Assembly: GCF_902167145.1 (NCBI RefSeq)
Contig: NC_050096.1
Location: 182,687,825-182,751,824, forward strand
Reading direction: 5' to 3'
DNA from: Zea mays
Lineage: Eukaryota > Streptophyta > Magnoliopsida > Poales > Poaceae
DNA length: 64,000 bases
The notes under the pieces: model-generated
Database searches by the model: none
The model's input: only the letters and a program-made list of their open reading frames with translations
Told to the model about the DNA's origin: nothing
Translations under genes and position numbers: made by a program
Shown: piece after piece, positions 35,143-46,022 of the stretch
Position numbering within the stretch: the stretch's first letter is position 1
Layout of the letters: each line of letters starts with the position of its first letter

Positions 35143-35754
35143 TGTTGGTCACTTGTTCTCAAATGTTGTGAATCAATAACAAGACAACACAATTATTGAT
35201 TGTTTTGGACCTTCATCTTCCGAAGCATTATCTCCCCATGGGTATAATGTTCATCAGACAAAGGTCATGAAGGACATGCCTTCATCATTCAATATGTAAA
35301 TAAAAATGCAAAGAGACGAATACAAAAATTATATCTCGTTAATTAATTTATATTTGCATTCTATAAAACATGTATGAACACCAACAAAGTTCATATTACA
35401 GTGATACCTTTGGCTTGCTCAAAGGTGAAGACACGAGAGATTACAATTCAGCGTGAACAATACGGTGCTAGTGTTCACCTACTTATAGGCACGGGAGGCA
35501 GCCCGGGTGAAATTAGATTCATGACCTTCAACATTTATCTACAGACAACCTAGATTACTAAGGTCTATCTGATCTTTTCTCCTTCTGCTTGACTTGAACC
35601 AAAGCTGATGGTAGCTTCGGGATTTGGCAACGTTGCTTCTACGCAAGGTCTTTGTCTTGAGAACCTTCGGTAGAGGAAGGGAGGACTTCTGTATCATTTT
35701 GCCGAAGGTGTTTTTTTGTCTTGTGGACCTTCGGTGGAGGAGAAGACCCCAACA
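35143..35754 (-). repeat. 3' LTR of T2
   Basis: 612 bases. The plus strand begins TGTTGGTCACTTG and ends GACCCCAACA. It is followed on the right by GTAGTCCCTT, i.e. a minus-strand AAGGGACTAC polypurine tract. It is related to the T1 and T3 LTRs. The left flank attta (35138-35142) is the expected target duplication. Confidence 0.85.
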
Positions 35755-35955
35755 GTAGTCCCTTCGTGGTGCTAGATCGTTTTTTCGTAACGAGCTCGAT
35801 CCACGAAAAACATGAAGGCTTCGGAATGCTAAAGGTCCGAAAACACCTTCCCTGAGCTTGTTATCAAAAAACGATTAAAATATTCCAAGCACTGGTTGGT
35901 CCACCGTTCAGCCAGTATACTCGCTTTGGCGGTTCGCCTTCTTCTCCTGCAGGAC

Positions 35956-35964
35956 TATATAAAC
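35956..35964 (+). promoter_or_regulatory. TATA box for the opposite-strand gene of T2
   Basis: TATATAAAC stands 157 bases upstream of the ATG at 36121, in the non-LTR space between the polypurine tract and the gene. T4 has a TATAAAAG in the same relative position (45922-45929). Conservation of position suggests an internal promoter separate from the LTR. Confidence 0.6.
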
Positions 35965-36120
35965 AGACTTGTTGGTGAGAAGTTACCACAACATTCATTG
36001 CTATTGCACTGTTGTGTTGTTGAAAATTTTAACCAAAATTGAAGCTCTCTGCATTGCGCTTTCAATCAAGTGCTTCGGCACGTAAGATCAACTTTGTTTA
36101 AAAGAAGCTGAACCCTAAAA

Positions 36121-39116
36121 TGGCCAGAGTAAGATCCACTGCTAGGGTGTCCCGTGAGGGAGATGAGACTGAAGTATCCGAGACAGCTCCCATATCAGAA
36201 GTGATGAGGCGGTCAGGTCTGGTTGTGCAAGAGGGAGCTACTGCCGAAGGTACCTCCAATGCTGAAGCTGAACAAGTTTGTGGCCGAAATTGGGAGTGAT
36301 AATGAATGTGAAGAGGATGATAGTATTCTGTCCCCAACCAAACCTAGTCATATTGAATTTGGAAAAACCATAGTAAAAGCAGAGGATCTGGTTGTGATGA
36401 AGAAGCTAGGTTATTTTGGAGAAAATGAAGATGGACTGATTCGCTTTGCTGGAGAAGAAGTGATTCTAGAGCCGAAGGAAGATGAGGTTGTTGTGTTCAA
36501 GAGCTTCTTCAAGGTGGGGCTTCGGTTCCCCCTCTACAATATGATAGGGGAAGTTTTAAAGAAATTTGAGATATATCTCCATCAGTTGTCCCCGAACGCT
36601 ATCGTCGGGCTTAGCGTTTACATCTGGGCTCTCCGAAGCCAGGGAAAGAGTGCTAACGCTGAAGGGTTTTGCTGGGTTCATGAAATTCATTATCAGACAA
36701 AGGCCAGGGTTGATGGTCTGCATAAAAATTTCGGATGCTACAATTTTTCATACCGAAAGGATACGAAGACCCCCGTGATCGGCTATCGAACCAAGTGGCC
36801 CACTGGCTGGACAAGTGAATGGTTTTACATGAAGGCTGATGAGAAGAAGATGGAGAAGCTCATGAGCATGGTAATGAGTCCCTTGAAGCTGAACTTTGGC
36901 ATGACTCGACCCTTGTGCAATATGCAACTAGAGTCTCCTTGCCAACTATCCAAAGTGGAGTTTAGGGTCGTGTCTGAGAACATTAGCACTAGGGACTTAG
37001 TGCAAGAATATTTAGCAAACAGAACATTCCCAACTTCTAGCAGATGGGGAATGTCGAAGAAGAAAGAAGAAGGGAATAAATATGAGCTTGTTTGTCTACC
37101 GTACCGCTTCAAATTTCAGAAAAGGTTTAAAGAACCATGCATTGAATGGTTAGAACTGATAGAAACCACGTGCAACGAAATTATTGGAAACTATATAAGA
37201 AAAGAAGGTCAACTAATGACTGCTGCCTTTGGCACCCGGCCAAAATGAAGGTTGAACCGTGTAATGGATGCTCTTAACTTTGAGTATCCTGACTACGAAA
37301 GTCTTGATGAAGGGGTTGAAGGAGTCAAAAGAAAAAGGGTTGTCAGTATTCTGAGTAGGCAAGTTATCCGGTCTGTCAAGGAAGACCAAGAGACTTTGAA
37401 GAAGATAAAAACGATGCTAGAGCCGAAGGTATGGACTCCTAAAAAACGGAAGCTTGCCGAGAAATCCTGTGAGAAGACGAAGATGCAAGATGTGCCGAAG
37501 CAAATTGCAAGCCCTTCGTCTTCTGCTGTGGAGGTCTCGGAAATATTGAAGGTAATGATCGAGTCTTTCCCGTTCGCACCGCTATGTCCTCGGGGATTGG
37601 AACTGACTAGCCTCTTATAGAAAAAGAAAATCTCTTTGGCTACTGATGGGAGAGACATGGGCCAGAAGAAATGACTCATGATGAATATACTAGAAGCCAT
37701 TGAACAAACCCTGCTCCCAGCCTCGGCAGACAAAGCTGCTAAGTCGACTGATGCTGAAGCTACTGTTCAGCCGAAGACGAAAATCTCACAACCACTATGT
37801 CCGAAATTGACAGCCTTATATCAGACGTGGTTGCGAAGAAGGAGGTAGTCGCAGTAGTTTTAGAGAAGGGGAAGAGAATTGAAGAAACCTTTTCGGAAGG
37901 AGTGAATTTCGATCTATGACACTTGGGCGACCAACGACTCTCTAAAGAGGACATATCAGAGCTAAAAGAATTTGCAATTTCCTGTGGCTACCAGCCGGGG
38001 TCAATGCTCTTTGGCGGGGTCGATGAAGAAGCTATGGGATGCATCTGCGACCGTGCCGGTGCTAAAATTATAAGCACCTTGTCTAAGAGTATTGGATTCC
38101 CGAAGCTCGAAAAGGACATCAGCTGCTACAGACGTAAGCACATCATAGACAGCTTATTTTATTCTAACTTCAAAGTAAGATCCTTTTTGCAAGTTACCAT
38201 TGATATCTCCGCATTAACTTAAGCATTCTAACTTTGAGTTCGTTTTTATAGAGTTTGTTACTAAGCAAAGCTTTAAAATGCAAAAAAGATGATGAGGACA
38301 GGAAAAACGAAGTTATTGTCAATGGTTTGGAAGATAAGATAAAAAAACTTGAGGATTCTCTAAAAGAAAAAGATGAGTTGCTGCGTTCAGCCGAAGGATC
38401 GCTTGCCGAAGCGCAAGCTCAGAATAAGAAATTGAGCGAAGAGCTGGCATAAGCTCAGACACTTTTGGAAGAAAACTCCATCCGATTCAACCGTGATTCC
38501 GAAGCTTTGAAAATGACACTCAAGGTTGAGGATGAGAAGAACATGAAGCTCACTGAAGCGCTGAGAACTCTTAAAGAGAGATGCTTAAATTTTGCAAGCT
38601 AGTGCACCGCTCGATTAAAAAGTATATTCAATTCAGTTGGAGCTGCATCCGAGGAAGCTAGCCTCTCTGCCGAAGATGTCCTCGGGGCACTCGAATGTGT
38701 CGAGAAAGAGGTTGACGTCCTCGACAAAGTCATAACCGGCCATGGAGACTTTTGTGCGCTGGTGGCTTCTCGTGGTACGGCCGTCGCTTTCATAAAAGCC
38801 GGGTGTAATCACGCAAGAGCTGTCAACATACCGAATTTCAGCCTTTCATCATCGGACCCGGTTGATGTTCCAGCCGAAGCTAGAAGCATAGGCAACATGT
38901 TCATCACTCAAATTTGGGCTAAGGGCGGCCGTGAATTGGCTGGAAACGAAGTCCGAAACCTGCTTAACAAAGTATAGCTTTTCACCTTTATTCTTTACCT
39001 TAAATCTTTCCTTACCAGATTCCTCATTATCATGTTCTTCATCATTCTTCAGGGTGATGGCACCGAAGGTTAGTGAACCGATGTTTAGGTCTGAAGCCTT
39101 GAAGAAGTCTTTGTAG
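36121..39116 (+). pseudogene. T2 opposite-strand gene (gypsy-associated domain plus coiled coil), decayed
   Basis: It starts MARVRSTARV at 36121 but shifts frame near 36230-36260. The next frame holds the conserved domain (LGYFGENEDG, VVVFKSFFKVGLRFPL, EIYLHQLSPNAIVGLSVYIW), which I recognise as the Transposase_28 or 'putative gypsy type transposon' domain. A TGA at 37246-37248 precedes RLNRVMDALNFEYPD, which continues the homology with T4. Stops also fall at 37618-37620, 38450 and 38600. Probable introns are 38175-38251 (GTAAGA..TATAG) and about 38972-39052. A coiled coil (IKKLEDSLKEKDELL) follows. Its function is unknown. Such opposite-strand genes are known from Grande/Tat elements. Confidence 0.75.
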
Positions 39117-39595
39117 GATTCCCCTTGATATCTGTAGAAACACTTTGGAAATTCTTTTGCGCAAGAAGTGTAATATTTTGACAAAGGATTGTAATTGAAA
39201 TGCGAACAAAATTGTAAATATTTGTAAATACTTTGTAATGCTTTTTACCTTTCATTTGTGTGCTTACTGCTTTGTTATGGACGAAACCAATGCTCGTAGC
39301 TTTTGAGCCGAAGGCGAATAACACCTTCCCTTCTTTTTTGTTCACGACAAAGCACCTTTTGAGTAAAATCAACGATCGGGTCTCATAAACAATGAAATTT
39401 CATTTGAGACGAAGCATCTTCGTGTATATGAAGCATTATCTCATTGAAGTCCTCGCTTTACCTGTTAATGCTTTGTGCTTTGTGTCATGATGATGAATCT
39501 ATGGATGTCTAATGTATGTTTGTATGAATGCAAAATATGATTTGATGAAATATGAAGATGTATGACGAAGGTAAAAAACACGCAAATACATACCC

Positions 39596-39858
39596 AGAAT
39601 CTGCATCCCTTTAGGAACGACTTTGGAGTCGCTTCACCTTTTACTTAGGTGGTTATTCAGCTCTGCATTCCCTTAGGAACGACTTTGGAGCTAAGCTCTG
39701 CATCCCCTTAGGAACGACTATGGAGCTTCTTCACCTTTTACTTAGGTGGCATTTAAGCTCTGCATTCTCTTGGGAACGACTTTGGAGCTTCTTCACCTTT
39801 CACTTAGGTGGCATTCTAGCTCTACATCCCCTTAGGGACGACTTTGGAGTTTCTTCAT
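39596..39858 (+). repeat. 62-bp tandem repeats in T2
   Basis: CTCTGCATCCCCTTAGGAAC-type units begin near 39599, 39661, 39696, 39757 and 39818. Four are spaced 61-62 bp and one is shortened to about 34 bp. They lie between the opposite-strand gene and pol, the same place as the 77-bp array of T4, though the sequences differ. Confidence 0.85.
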
Positions 39859-39964
39859 ACTTGTTTACACTCGATGGTGTAATCCAAGATCCTTACATTT
39901 TACATGTGGGGGAATTTGGCCCTTGTATTGCATAGGGCTGCTCAAAAATTTAAAATTACAACCT

Positions 39965-40018
39965 ATGGCCCCGTTAAAAACCTTTCTCCCCTCTTGAAAG
40001 GAAAAGGGTGCCATAGGG
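39965..40018. other. Conserved non-coding block near the pol end of T2
   Basis: CCGTTAAAAACCT, then a pyrimidine/purine-rich segment ending GGAAAAGGGTGCC, resembles 50584-50632 in T4. It could be a 3' processing or termination signal for one of the two converging transcripts. The role is inferred. Confidence 0.5.
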
Positions 40019-40041
40019 AAAGAATAAGAAAATTACAAGAT

Positions 40042-42979
40042 TTACACATAATATCTCCGAAGTTCATCTGCATTCCATGACCTTGGAATTTCATTTCCAT
40101 CCATGTCTTTCAGCCTGTACGATCTAGGTCTTGACGAAGACATCACCAAGAAAGGACCCTCCCATTTGAGATGAAGTTTTCCCACTGTATCTGAGTTTGC
40201 CACTCTCCGAAGTACCAAGTGTCCTGGTTTGATGTTTTCAGTCTTACCTTCCGATCACGCCATTTAACTATTTCAGCTTGATACTTATTGATGTGATCTA
40301 TCGCTTGGAGCCTGGTCCTTCTATGGTGTCTTTTGTTATTTTACAATCCTCTTCATTGTCTGCCGAAGCTAGAGTCCTTATTGAACCTGTTCTTGCTTCT
40401 TCCGGTGTTATTGCTTCGTCACCAAACAGAAGTTTGAACGGGGTAAATCCTGTTGACCATGAGACAACAGTGTTGTGGTTCCATACCACTTTTATTAACT
40501 TGTTTGGCCACTTTCCTTTGGGCTGATTGAAGATTGACTTCATTATCCTTGTTATTATGATTTCATTGGCTCGTTCTACCAGTCCATTTGATTCTGGATG
40601 TCTTACTGATGCAAAATGTATTTTTATACAGATTTGGCCACAAAAAACTATGAATATTTCGGCATCAAACTGAGTTCCATTATCAACTGTAATGGCCTTC
40701 GACACACCAAAGCGACAAACAATATTTTGCCAGAAATACTTTTGGATCGTGGCCGAAGTGATTGTAGCTAGTGGTTTAGCCTCAATCCACTTTGAGAAAT
40801 ATTCCACCGCTACTACCTACTACAACATATTTTAAATTTCATTGCGCTGGTGGAAGTGGGCCTAACAAATCTAGGCCCCACCTTTGCAATGGCCAGGTGG
40901 GCTGGATTAGCTGGGTTAGAGACAAAGGTTGTTTTTGGTCTCTAGCACACTTCTCGTAGTTTTCACATTTTTGAACTAAATCTGTTGCATCCGAAGCTGC
41001 CCTCTGCCAATAAAATCCTTGTCTAAAGACCTTTCCAAGTAAAGGTCTGGACCCAATATGAGCTCCGCACAGTCCTGAATGTATCTCCTTCATCAGCTCC
41101 TGACCTTCGGTTCTAGACAAACACTTCAGTAATGGAGAGCAGACTCCTTGTTTATACAACTTTCCCTCTATGATTACATAAGGCCTTGTTCTAGCTTCCA
41201 TTCTTTTGTTATAAGCTTCATCATCCGAAAGGCAATTTCCTTGCAGGAAAGATACAATCTCAGTCCTCCAATCTTCATTGTGCACTGGTGAGATTGCAAG
41301 CACTGCTCGCTCCATGAGTTCGACTGAAGGTGCCTTTATTGTTTCCAAAAATACTTCTGAAGGTAATGGGAGCCCCTGTGCTGCTGACTTGGCTAATAGG
41401 TCTGCATGTTCATTTTCTCCTCTTGGGATATTCTTTACAGAGAAACCTTCGAAAGAGGCTTCCATTCTTCGGACTCTGTCCAAATACTTTTTGAGCTTTA
41501 GATCTCTTGCTCTGCTGCTTTTGTCAATGTGGCCTGTAATAACTTGTGAGTCAGATTTGAGGATTGCCCTTCTTATTCCCATTGCATTAAGCTTTCGAAG
41601 TCCCAAGAGAAGGGCTTCATATTCTGCGATGTTATTTCTGCAGCTGAACTCCAGCCTTGCTGCATAGGAGGTTCTAATCTTAGATGGTGAAATTAAAATG
41701 GTGCCTGCTCCTACACCGAAGGTTCCCCATGACCCATCACATAACACCATCCAAGCTTCTTCATCCTTTATTCTTTCTTCGTCCTGAGCCCCTAGCGTCC
41801 AATCGGCAATGTAATCTGCTAACGCTTGAGATTGAATTGAAGATCTATGAACATAATCTATGGTGAATTCATTCAATTCCGTAGCCCATTTCCCAACTCT
41901 TGATGTGGCTTCTCTATTCCTTATTATGTCCTTGAGAGGCTGAGAAGAAGGTACTATGATATGGTATGACTGGAAATAATGACGAAGCTTTCTGGAGGCT
42001 ATCAATACAGCATATAGTACCTTCTCCAACTTTGTGTAGTTTTTTTTGGTGGACTAAGGACTTCAGAGATGAAGTATACTGGCATTTGCTTCTTCGCTTG
42101 GCCATCTTGCTTTTCTTGCACCAACGCTGCGCTAACTGCAGCATGAGAAGTAGCTACATATAGCAACAATGGGGCTCCTGACGAAGGTGGGGTTAAAGTT
42201 GTTAGCTCTATTAAATATTGGTTCAACTCCTCGAAAGCCTTTTGCTGAATTGGTCCCCACTGTAAGACTTTGGCTGACTTCAAAACTTCAAAGAATGGCA
42301 AATTTCTTTCTACCGATCTTGAAATAAATCTGTTTAACAAAGTCAATCTTCCTGTCAGCTTTTGAGCGCCTTTTCTTGACTTCGGTGGCTCCATCCGAAG
42401 TATTGCTTCTATCTTGCTTGAGTTTGCTCAATTTCCTTTGTTGACATGAGACACCCAAGAAACTTCCCCTTCTTCACCCTGAAAACATATTTCTCTAGGT
42501 TGAGCTTGAGTCCTACCTTTCTAAAATTGGCGAACGTTTCTTGTAGATCAGCAGTGTGATTTTCTTGCTTAGTACTTTTGACTATGATATCATCAACATA
42601 TGTTAGAACATTTCTGCCAATTTGCGAGCAAAGGACTTTTGCAGTCATTCTGCTGAAGCTTCCTCCAACATTCTTGAGCCCCTTAGGCATCTGAAGGTAG
42701 CAGTAGGTCCCACTAGGGGTTATGAAGCTTGTCTTGGGCTCGTCTTCTTTCTTCATCCAGATTTGATGATAGCTTTAATAGCAATCTAATAGACTCATGA
42801 GCTCTGAAGTGGTTGTAGCGTCCACAAGGGAGTCTGTTTTTGGGAAAGGGAATTCATCCTTCGGACATGCCTTGTTGAGATCTGTGAAGTCAATGCACAT
42901 CCTCCACTTTCCATTAGCTTTCTTCATCATTACAGTATCAGTCAGCCACTCTGGATATGTTACCTCTCTTATTACTCCA
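40042..42979 (-). pseudogene. pol: T2 pol: RT (from motif 1), RNase H, integrase (broken)
   Basis: The minus-strand frame enters from the T3 junction at GVIREVTYPEWL. RT motifs present: KWRMCIDFTDLNKACPKD, ITPSGTYCYLQMPKGLKN, YVDD. RNase H: LCDGSWGTFGVGAG, NIAEYEALLLGLRKL, KSDSQVI. Integrase: WGLDLLGPLPPAQ, VDNGTQFDAE, HPESNGLVERAN, and a C-terminal GKLHLKWEGPFLV segment ending RRYYV at 40042. Stops near 42775 and 40839, plus frame changes near 42400, 42020 and 40300, make it inactive. Upstream protease and gag lie beyond the T3-T4 nest. Confidence 0.88.
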
Positions 42980-43608
42980 TGTTGGGGGTATGCTTCGTCG
43001 CCGAAGATCCTGTAAGAAGAAACACCTTTGGCAGGTCCTCTCAAAAGCAGTGCTGAAGCTATCATCCATAAAGCTTCGGCATAGTGACATGTCTCAAGAC
43101 GAAGGAGTGCACCGACTTAAAGATGAAATGACCAATCGACCTGTGATAGCTTGTATTATGATTGTAAGCATTTGTAAAGGGCATGAATGTAATTTCTCAT
43201 AGACTGCATCTTGTGCCTATAAATAGATGAAAAGTACCCCCGTACTGTTCACGCCATCTTGTAATCGCTTGCACACGACACTTGGATTCTTACCTTCTGT
43301 CAAGCCGAAGGTATAAATGTAATTAAATATTATATTTTAATATTCAAGTTTATATGATGAAATGTATGGATAGTTTTATGTGCTTGACTATATTATCTTT
43401 CATGTTTCATATTTCATATATTTTATCTTTCATTATCTCATAACTCTGATCATGAAGGTATGCCCTTCATGACCTTCGTTCATGACCTTCGTCCGAAGAT
43501 CGTTATATCCTAAGGGGAATAATGCTTCGAAGGACGAAGGGCATTAACATTTAATATTTTGTGTTGCCTTGTTCTTGACTTTTAGCATTTGAGAACAAGT
43601 CCCCAACA
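42980..43608 (+). repeat. 5' LTR of T3
   Basis: 629 bases, TGTTGGGGGTATG to AGTCCCCAACA, with TATAAATAG at 43218-43226. Most similar to the T1 LTR, but with an extra repeat of ATGACCTTCGT near 43470-43490. Confidence 0.9.
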
Positions 43609-43770
43609 TTGGTGCCCACCTCCGGTGAACTCACTTCCACTTTTTGAGCTGATGGATTCATTCAACAATCAAGTTGAAGCTGCTTCGGCTACGAAGCTGG
43701 TGCTCCCGATAACAGGCGGTTCATGCTCAGAGCCGGCCAACAAGAAGTAGAAGGAGGAGGCCCAGAGAAG

Positions 43771-45276
43771 GGTACAACATGTTGGGGTGCAGGGACCCTT
43801 CATCAAGTCAAAATGGTCTCACATCCCAATTACCTTCTCCCAAGAGGACCTTCAGCTCAAGGATTACCCTCACAATGATGCTATGGTCATATCTTCTGTC
43901 ATCAAAGGATTTCTAGTCCATAATGTTCTGGTTGACACATGCAGTGCAACAGATATCATATTTGCTAAGGCCTTCAAACAGATGCAAGAGCCAGAGGATA
44001 AGATCCATGATGCTACACACCCTCTTTGTGGTTTCGGAGGAAGGCAGATTGTAGCACTTGGCAAGATCACAATGCCAGTGAACTTCGGATTTTTCACAAT
44101 ACAAGAACTGAACAGGTTGTGTTTGATATTGTTGACATGGAATACCCCTACAATGCAATCATTGGTCGTGGAACACTCAACACATTCGAAGCAATTCTTC
44201 ATCCAACATATCTATGCATGAAGATACCTTCGGATCAAGGACCTATTGCCATTCATGGAAGTCAGGAAGCTACCAGAAAGGCTGAAGGAAATTGGACAGA
44301 CTCAAAAGCAATCCACAATATAGATGGAGCCGAAGCTTGTGAACAGTATAAGTATAGAAGAGAGAAGGCTGCTTCGGCTGATCAGCCGAAGCCCATGCTT
44401 CTATGTGAAGACATAGCAGAGCAGAAGGTATTGCTGGGGTCCCAATTATCTGAAAAGCAGGAGAAAACCTTGATAAGGTTTTTATTCAACAACAAAGATG
44501 GTTTTGCATGGTCAGCCAACGATCTCTGTGGTGTCAACAGGGACGTCATTGAACATTCACTTAATGTCGATCCATCCTTCAGACCCAGGAAGAAAAAGCT
44601 TCGGAAAATGTCTGACGATAAAGCCGAAGGTGCTCGGAATGAAGTAAAAAGACTTCTCAGTGCTGGTGTCATCAGAGAAGTAAAATACCCAGAATGACTA
44701 GCCAACACTGTTATGGTGAAGAAGGCCAATGGTAAATGGAGAATGTGCATTGATTTTACTGATCTGAACAAGGCTTGTCCAAAGGATGAGTTCTCATTAC
44801 CAAGAATAGATTCTCTAGTAAATGCAGCAGCTTCGTCAGAGCTCATGAGTCTACTAGATTGTTATTCAGGCTACCACCAAATCTGGATGAAGAAGGAAGA
44901 TGAGCCAAAGACCAGCTTCATAACCCCCAGTGGTACATAATGTTATCTTCGGATGCCTGAGAGGCTCAAGAATGCTGGAGGAAGCTTCAGTAGGATGACA
45001 ACCAAGGTTCTTCATTCTAAGATAGGCAGAAATGTACTAACATATGTTGATGATATCATAGTGAAGAGCACGAAGCATGAAAACCACATTACTGATTTGC
45101 AGGAAACATTTGCTAATTTTAGGCAAGCTGGCCTGAAATTAAATCCAGAAAAATGTGTCTTCAGAGTGAAGAAGGGCAAGTTCCTTGGTTGTCTAGTTTC
45201 AACGAAGGGGATCAAAGCCTACCCAAGCAAGATCGAAGCTATCCTTCGAATGGAGCCGCCAAGCACAAAGAAGGGG
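43771..45276 (+). pseudogene. pol: T3 pol: protease and RT (broken, truncated by T4)
   Basis: Closely matches T1 pol. The protease motif reads VDTCSATDIIF, with Cys in place of the usual Gly after DT, which would disable it. A frameshift near 44092 breaks the protease C-terminus, and the next frame resumes at NTRTEQVVFDIVDMEYPYN. RT carries KWRMCIDFTDLNKACPKD and YVDD (about 45040). TGA at 44695-44697 stands where T1 has Trp, and TAA at 44938-44940 where T1 has Tyr. It ends at RMEPPSTKKG, where the T4 LTR begins. Confidence 0.88.
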
Positions 45277-45754
45277 TGTTGGAACTTGCTCTCTGTTGCA
45301 AGGGGATCCAACTGGGGTGAACAGTGACGTTAACAGGGTTCTCGCGCAAGATGGCAATAGCTCTGTTAATCTAGCCTCTCACGGGCACTGTGCGGGGGTA
45401 TTTATAGGTATCTGAGTGCCCAGTGTCCTGTGTTAAGGACGCATGTGCCCTCAGACACCTAGGTTATCCCCAGAATATTCCCATAAAGCAGGGTTACAGA
45501 CTGTAATTACAGGTATGCCTTTACAAATTAGGCCCGTAACACGCAGCGGCCACGCAGGGCCCATTACAATGGGCCGGATCACACGTGGGCCTCCATGCTG
45601 GACGAGGCCGCACGGTGGGATGACCTCGTCGCAGGTCTTCGTCTGATGTTGTATGGGGCGAAGGGTGTCCCTGCCCGTTGTCTTGTCTCCGTTGGACCAA
45701 CGACTGCAGCGAAGGCCTCGAGCGAAGGGTGGCATCTTCGCCTTCGCCCCAACA
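45277..45754 (-). repeat. 3' LTR of T4
   Basis: 478 bases. The plus strand begins TGTTGGAACTTGC and ends CTTCGCCCCAACA. A minus-strand TATAAATA lies at 45406-45399. It differs from the T1/T2/T3 LTRs in sequence and length, so T4 belongs to a separate Tat family. Confidence 0.85.
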
Positions 45755-45921
45755 TTTGCCCTCCGAGGGACCAGTTCGACTAAGTCATCTGGTGCCGAAG
45801 ACGTCGCTAGATGGCGGAGACGCTGCCCTCGCTCGAAGTGGTTCCGCGGGGGTTTTTGACATGACCGTTGATTGACACCGTACTATTGGACTGCGGGTTT
45901 CCCGAAGCGCCGCGCCCTGTG

Positions 45922-45929
45922 TATAAAAG
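45922..45929 (+). promoter_or_regulatory. TATA box for the opposite-strand gene of T4
   Basis: TATAAAAG in the context CTGTGTATAAAAGGGGGCGGGG, outside the LTR and about 94-160 bases before the candidate starts. It is placed like the T2 TATA at 35956. Confidence 0.7.
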
Positions 45930-46022
45930 GGGGCGGGGGGCGGCGCGTTTTGAACTTCACTTTCCGCGCTCTGTGAAAACCCTAGCCGCCTTTTCCACCG
46001 TCTTGCTGCTCGTCTGCCCTCC

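Larger units (their letters stand above)
35143..42979 (-). mobile_element. T2: Tat-lineage gypsy element, 3' two-thirds
   Basis: Read on the minus strand: RT (from 42979), RNase H, integrase ending at 40042, a conserved non-coding block, a tandem-repeat array, an opposite-strand gene (36121-39116), a polypurine tract and the 3' LTR (35754-35143). T3 is inserted in the RT gene at 42980. The 5' part of T2 lies beyond the window. It is the most decayed member of the nest. Confidence 0.85.
42980..45276 (+). mobile_element. T3: gag-less Tat-lineage gypsy element inserted in T2
   Basis: LTR 42980-43608, a weakened primer binding site, about 160 bases of leader, then protease and RT without gag, exactly as T1. 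T4 is inserted at 45277 within the RT/RNase H linker, so the rest of T3 lies to the right of the window. The left target duplication would be ctcca (42975-42979). Confidence 0.85.
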
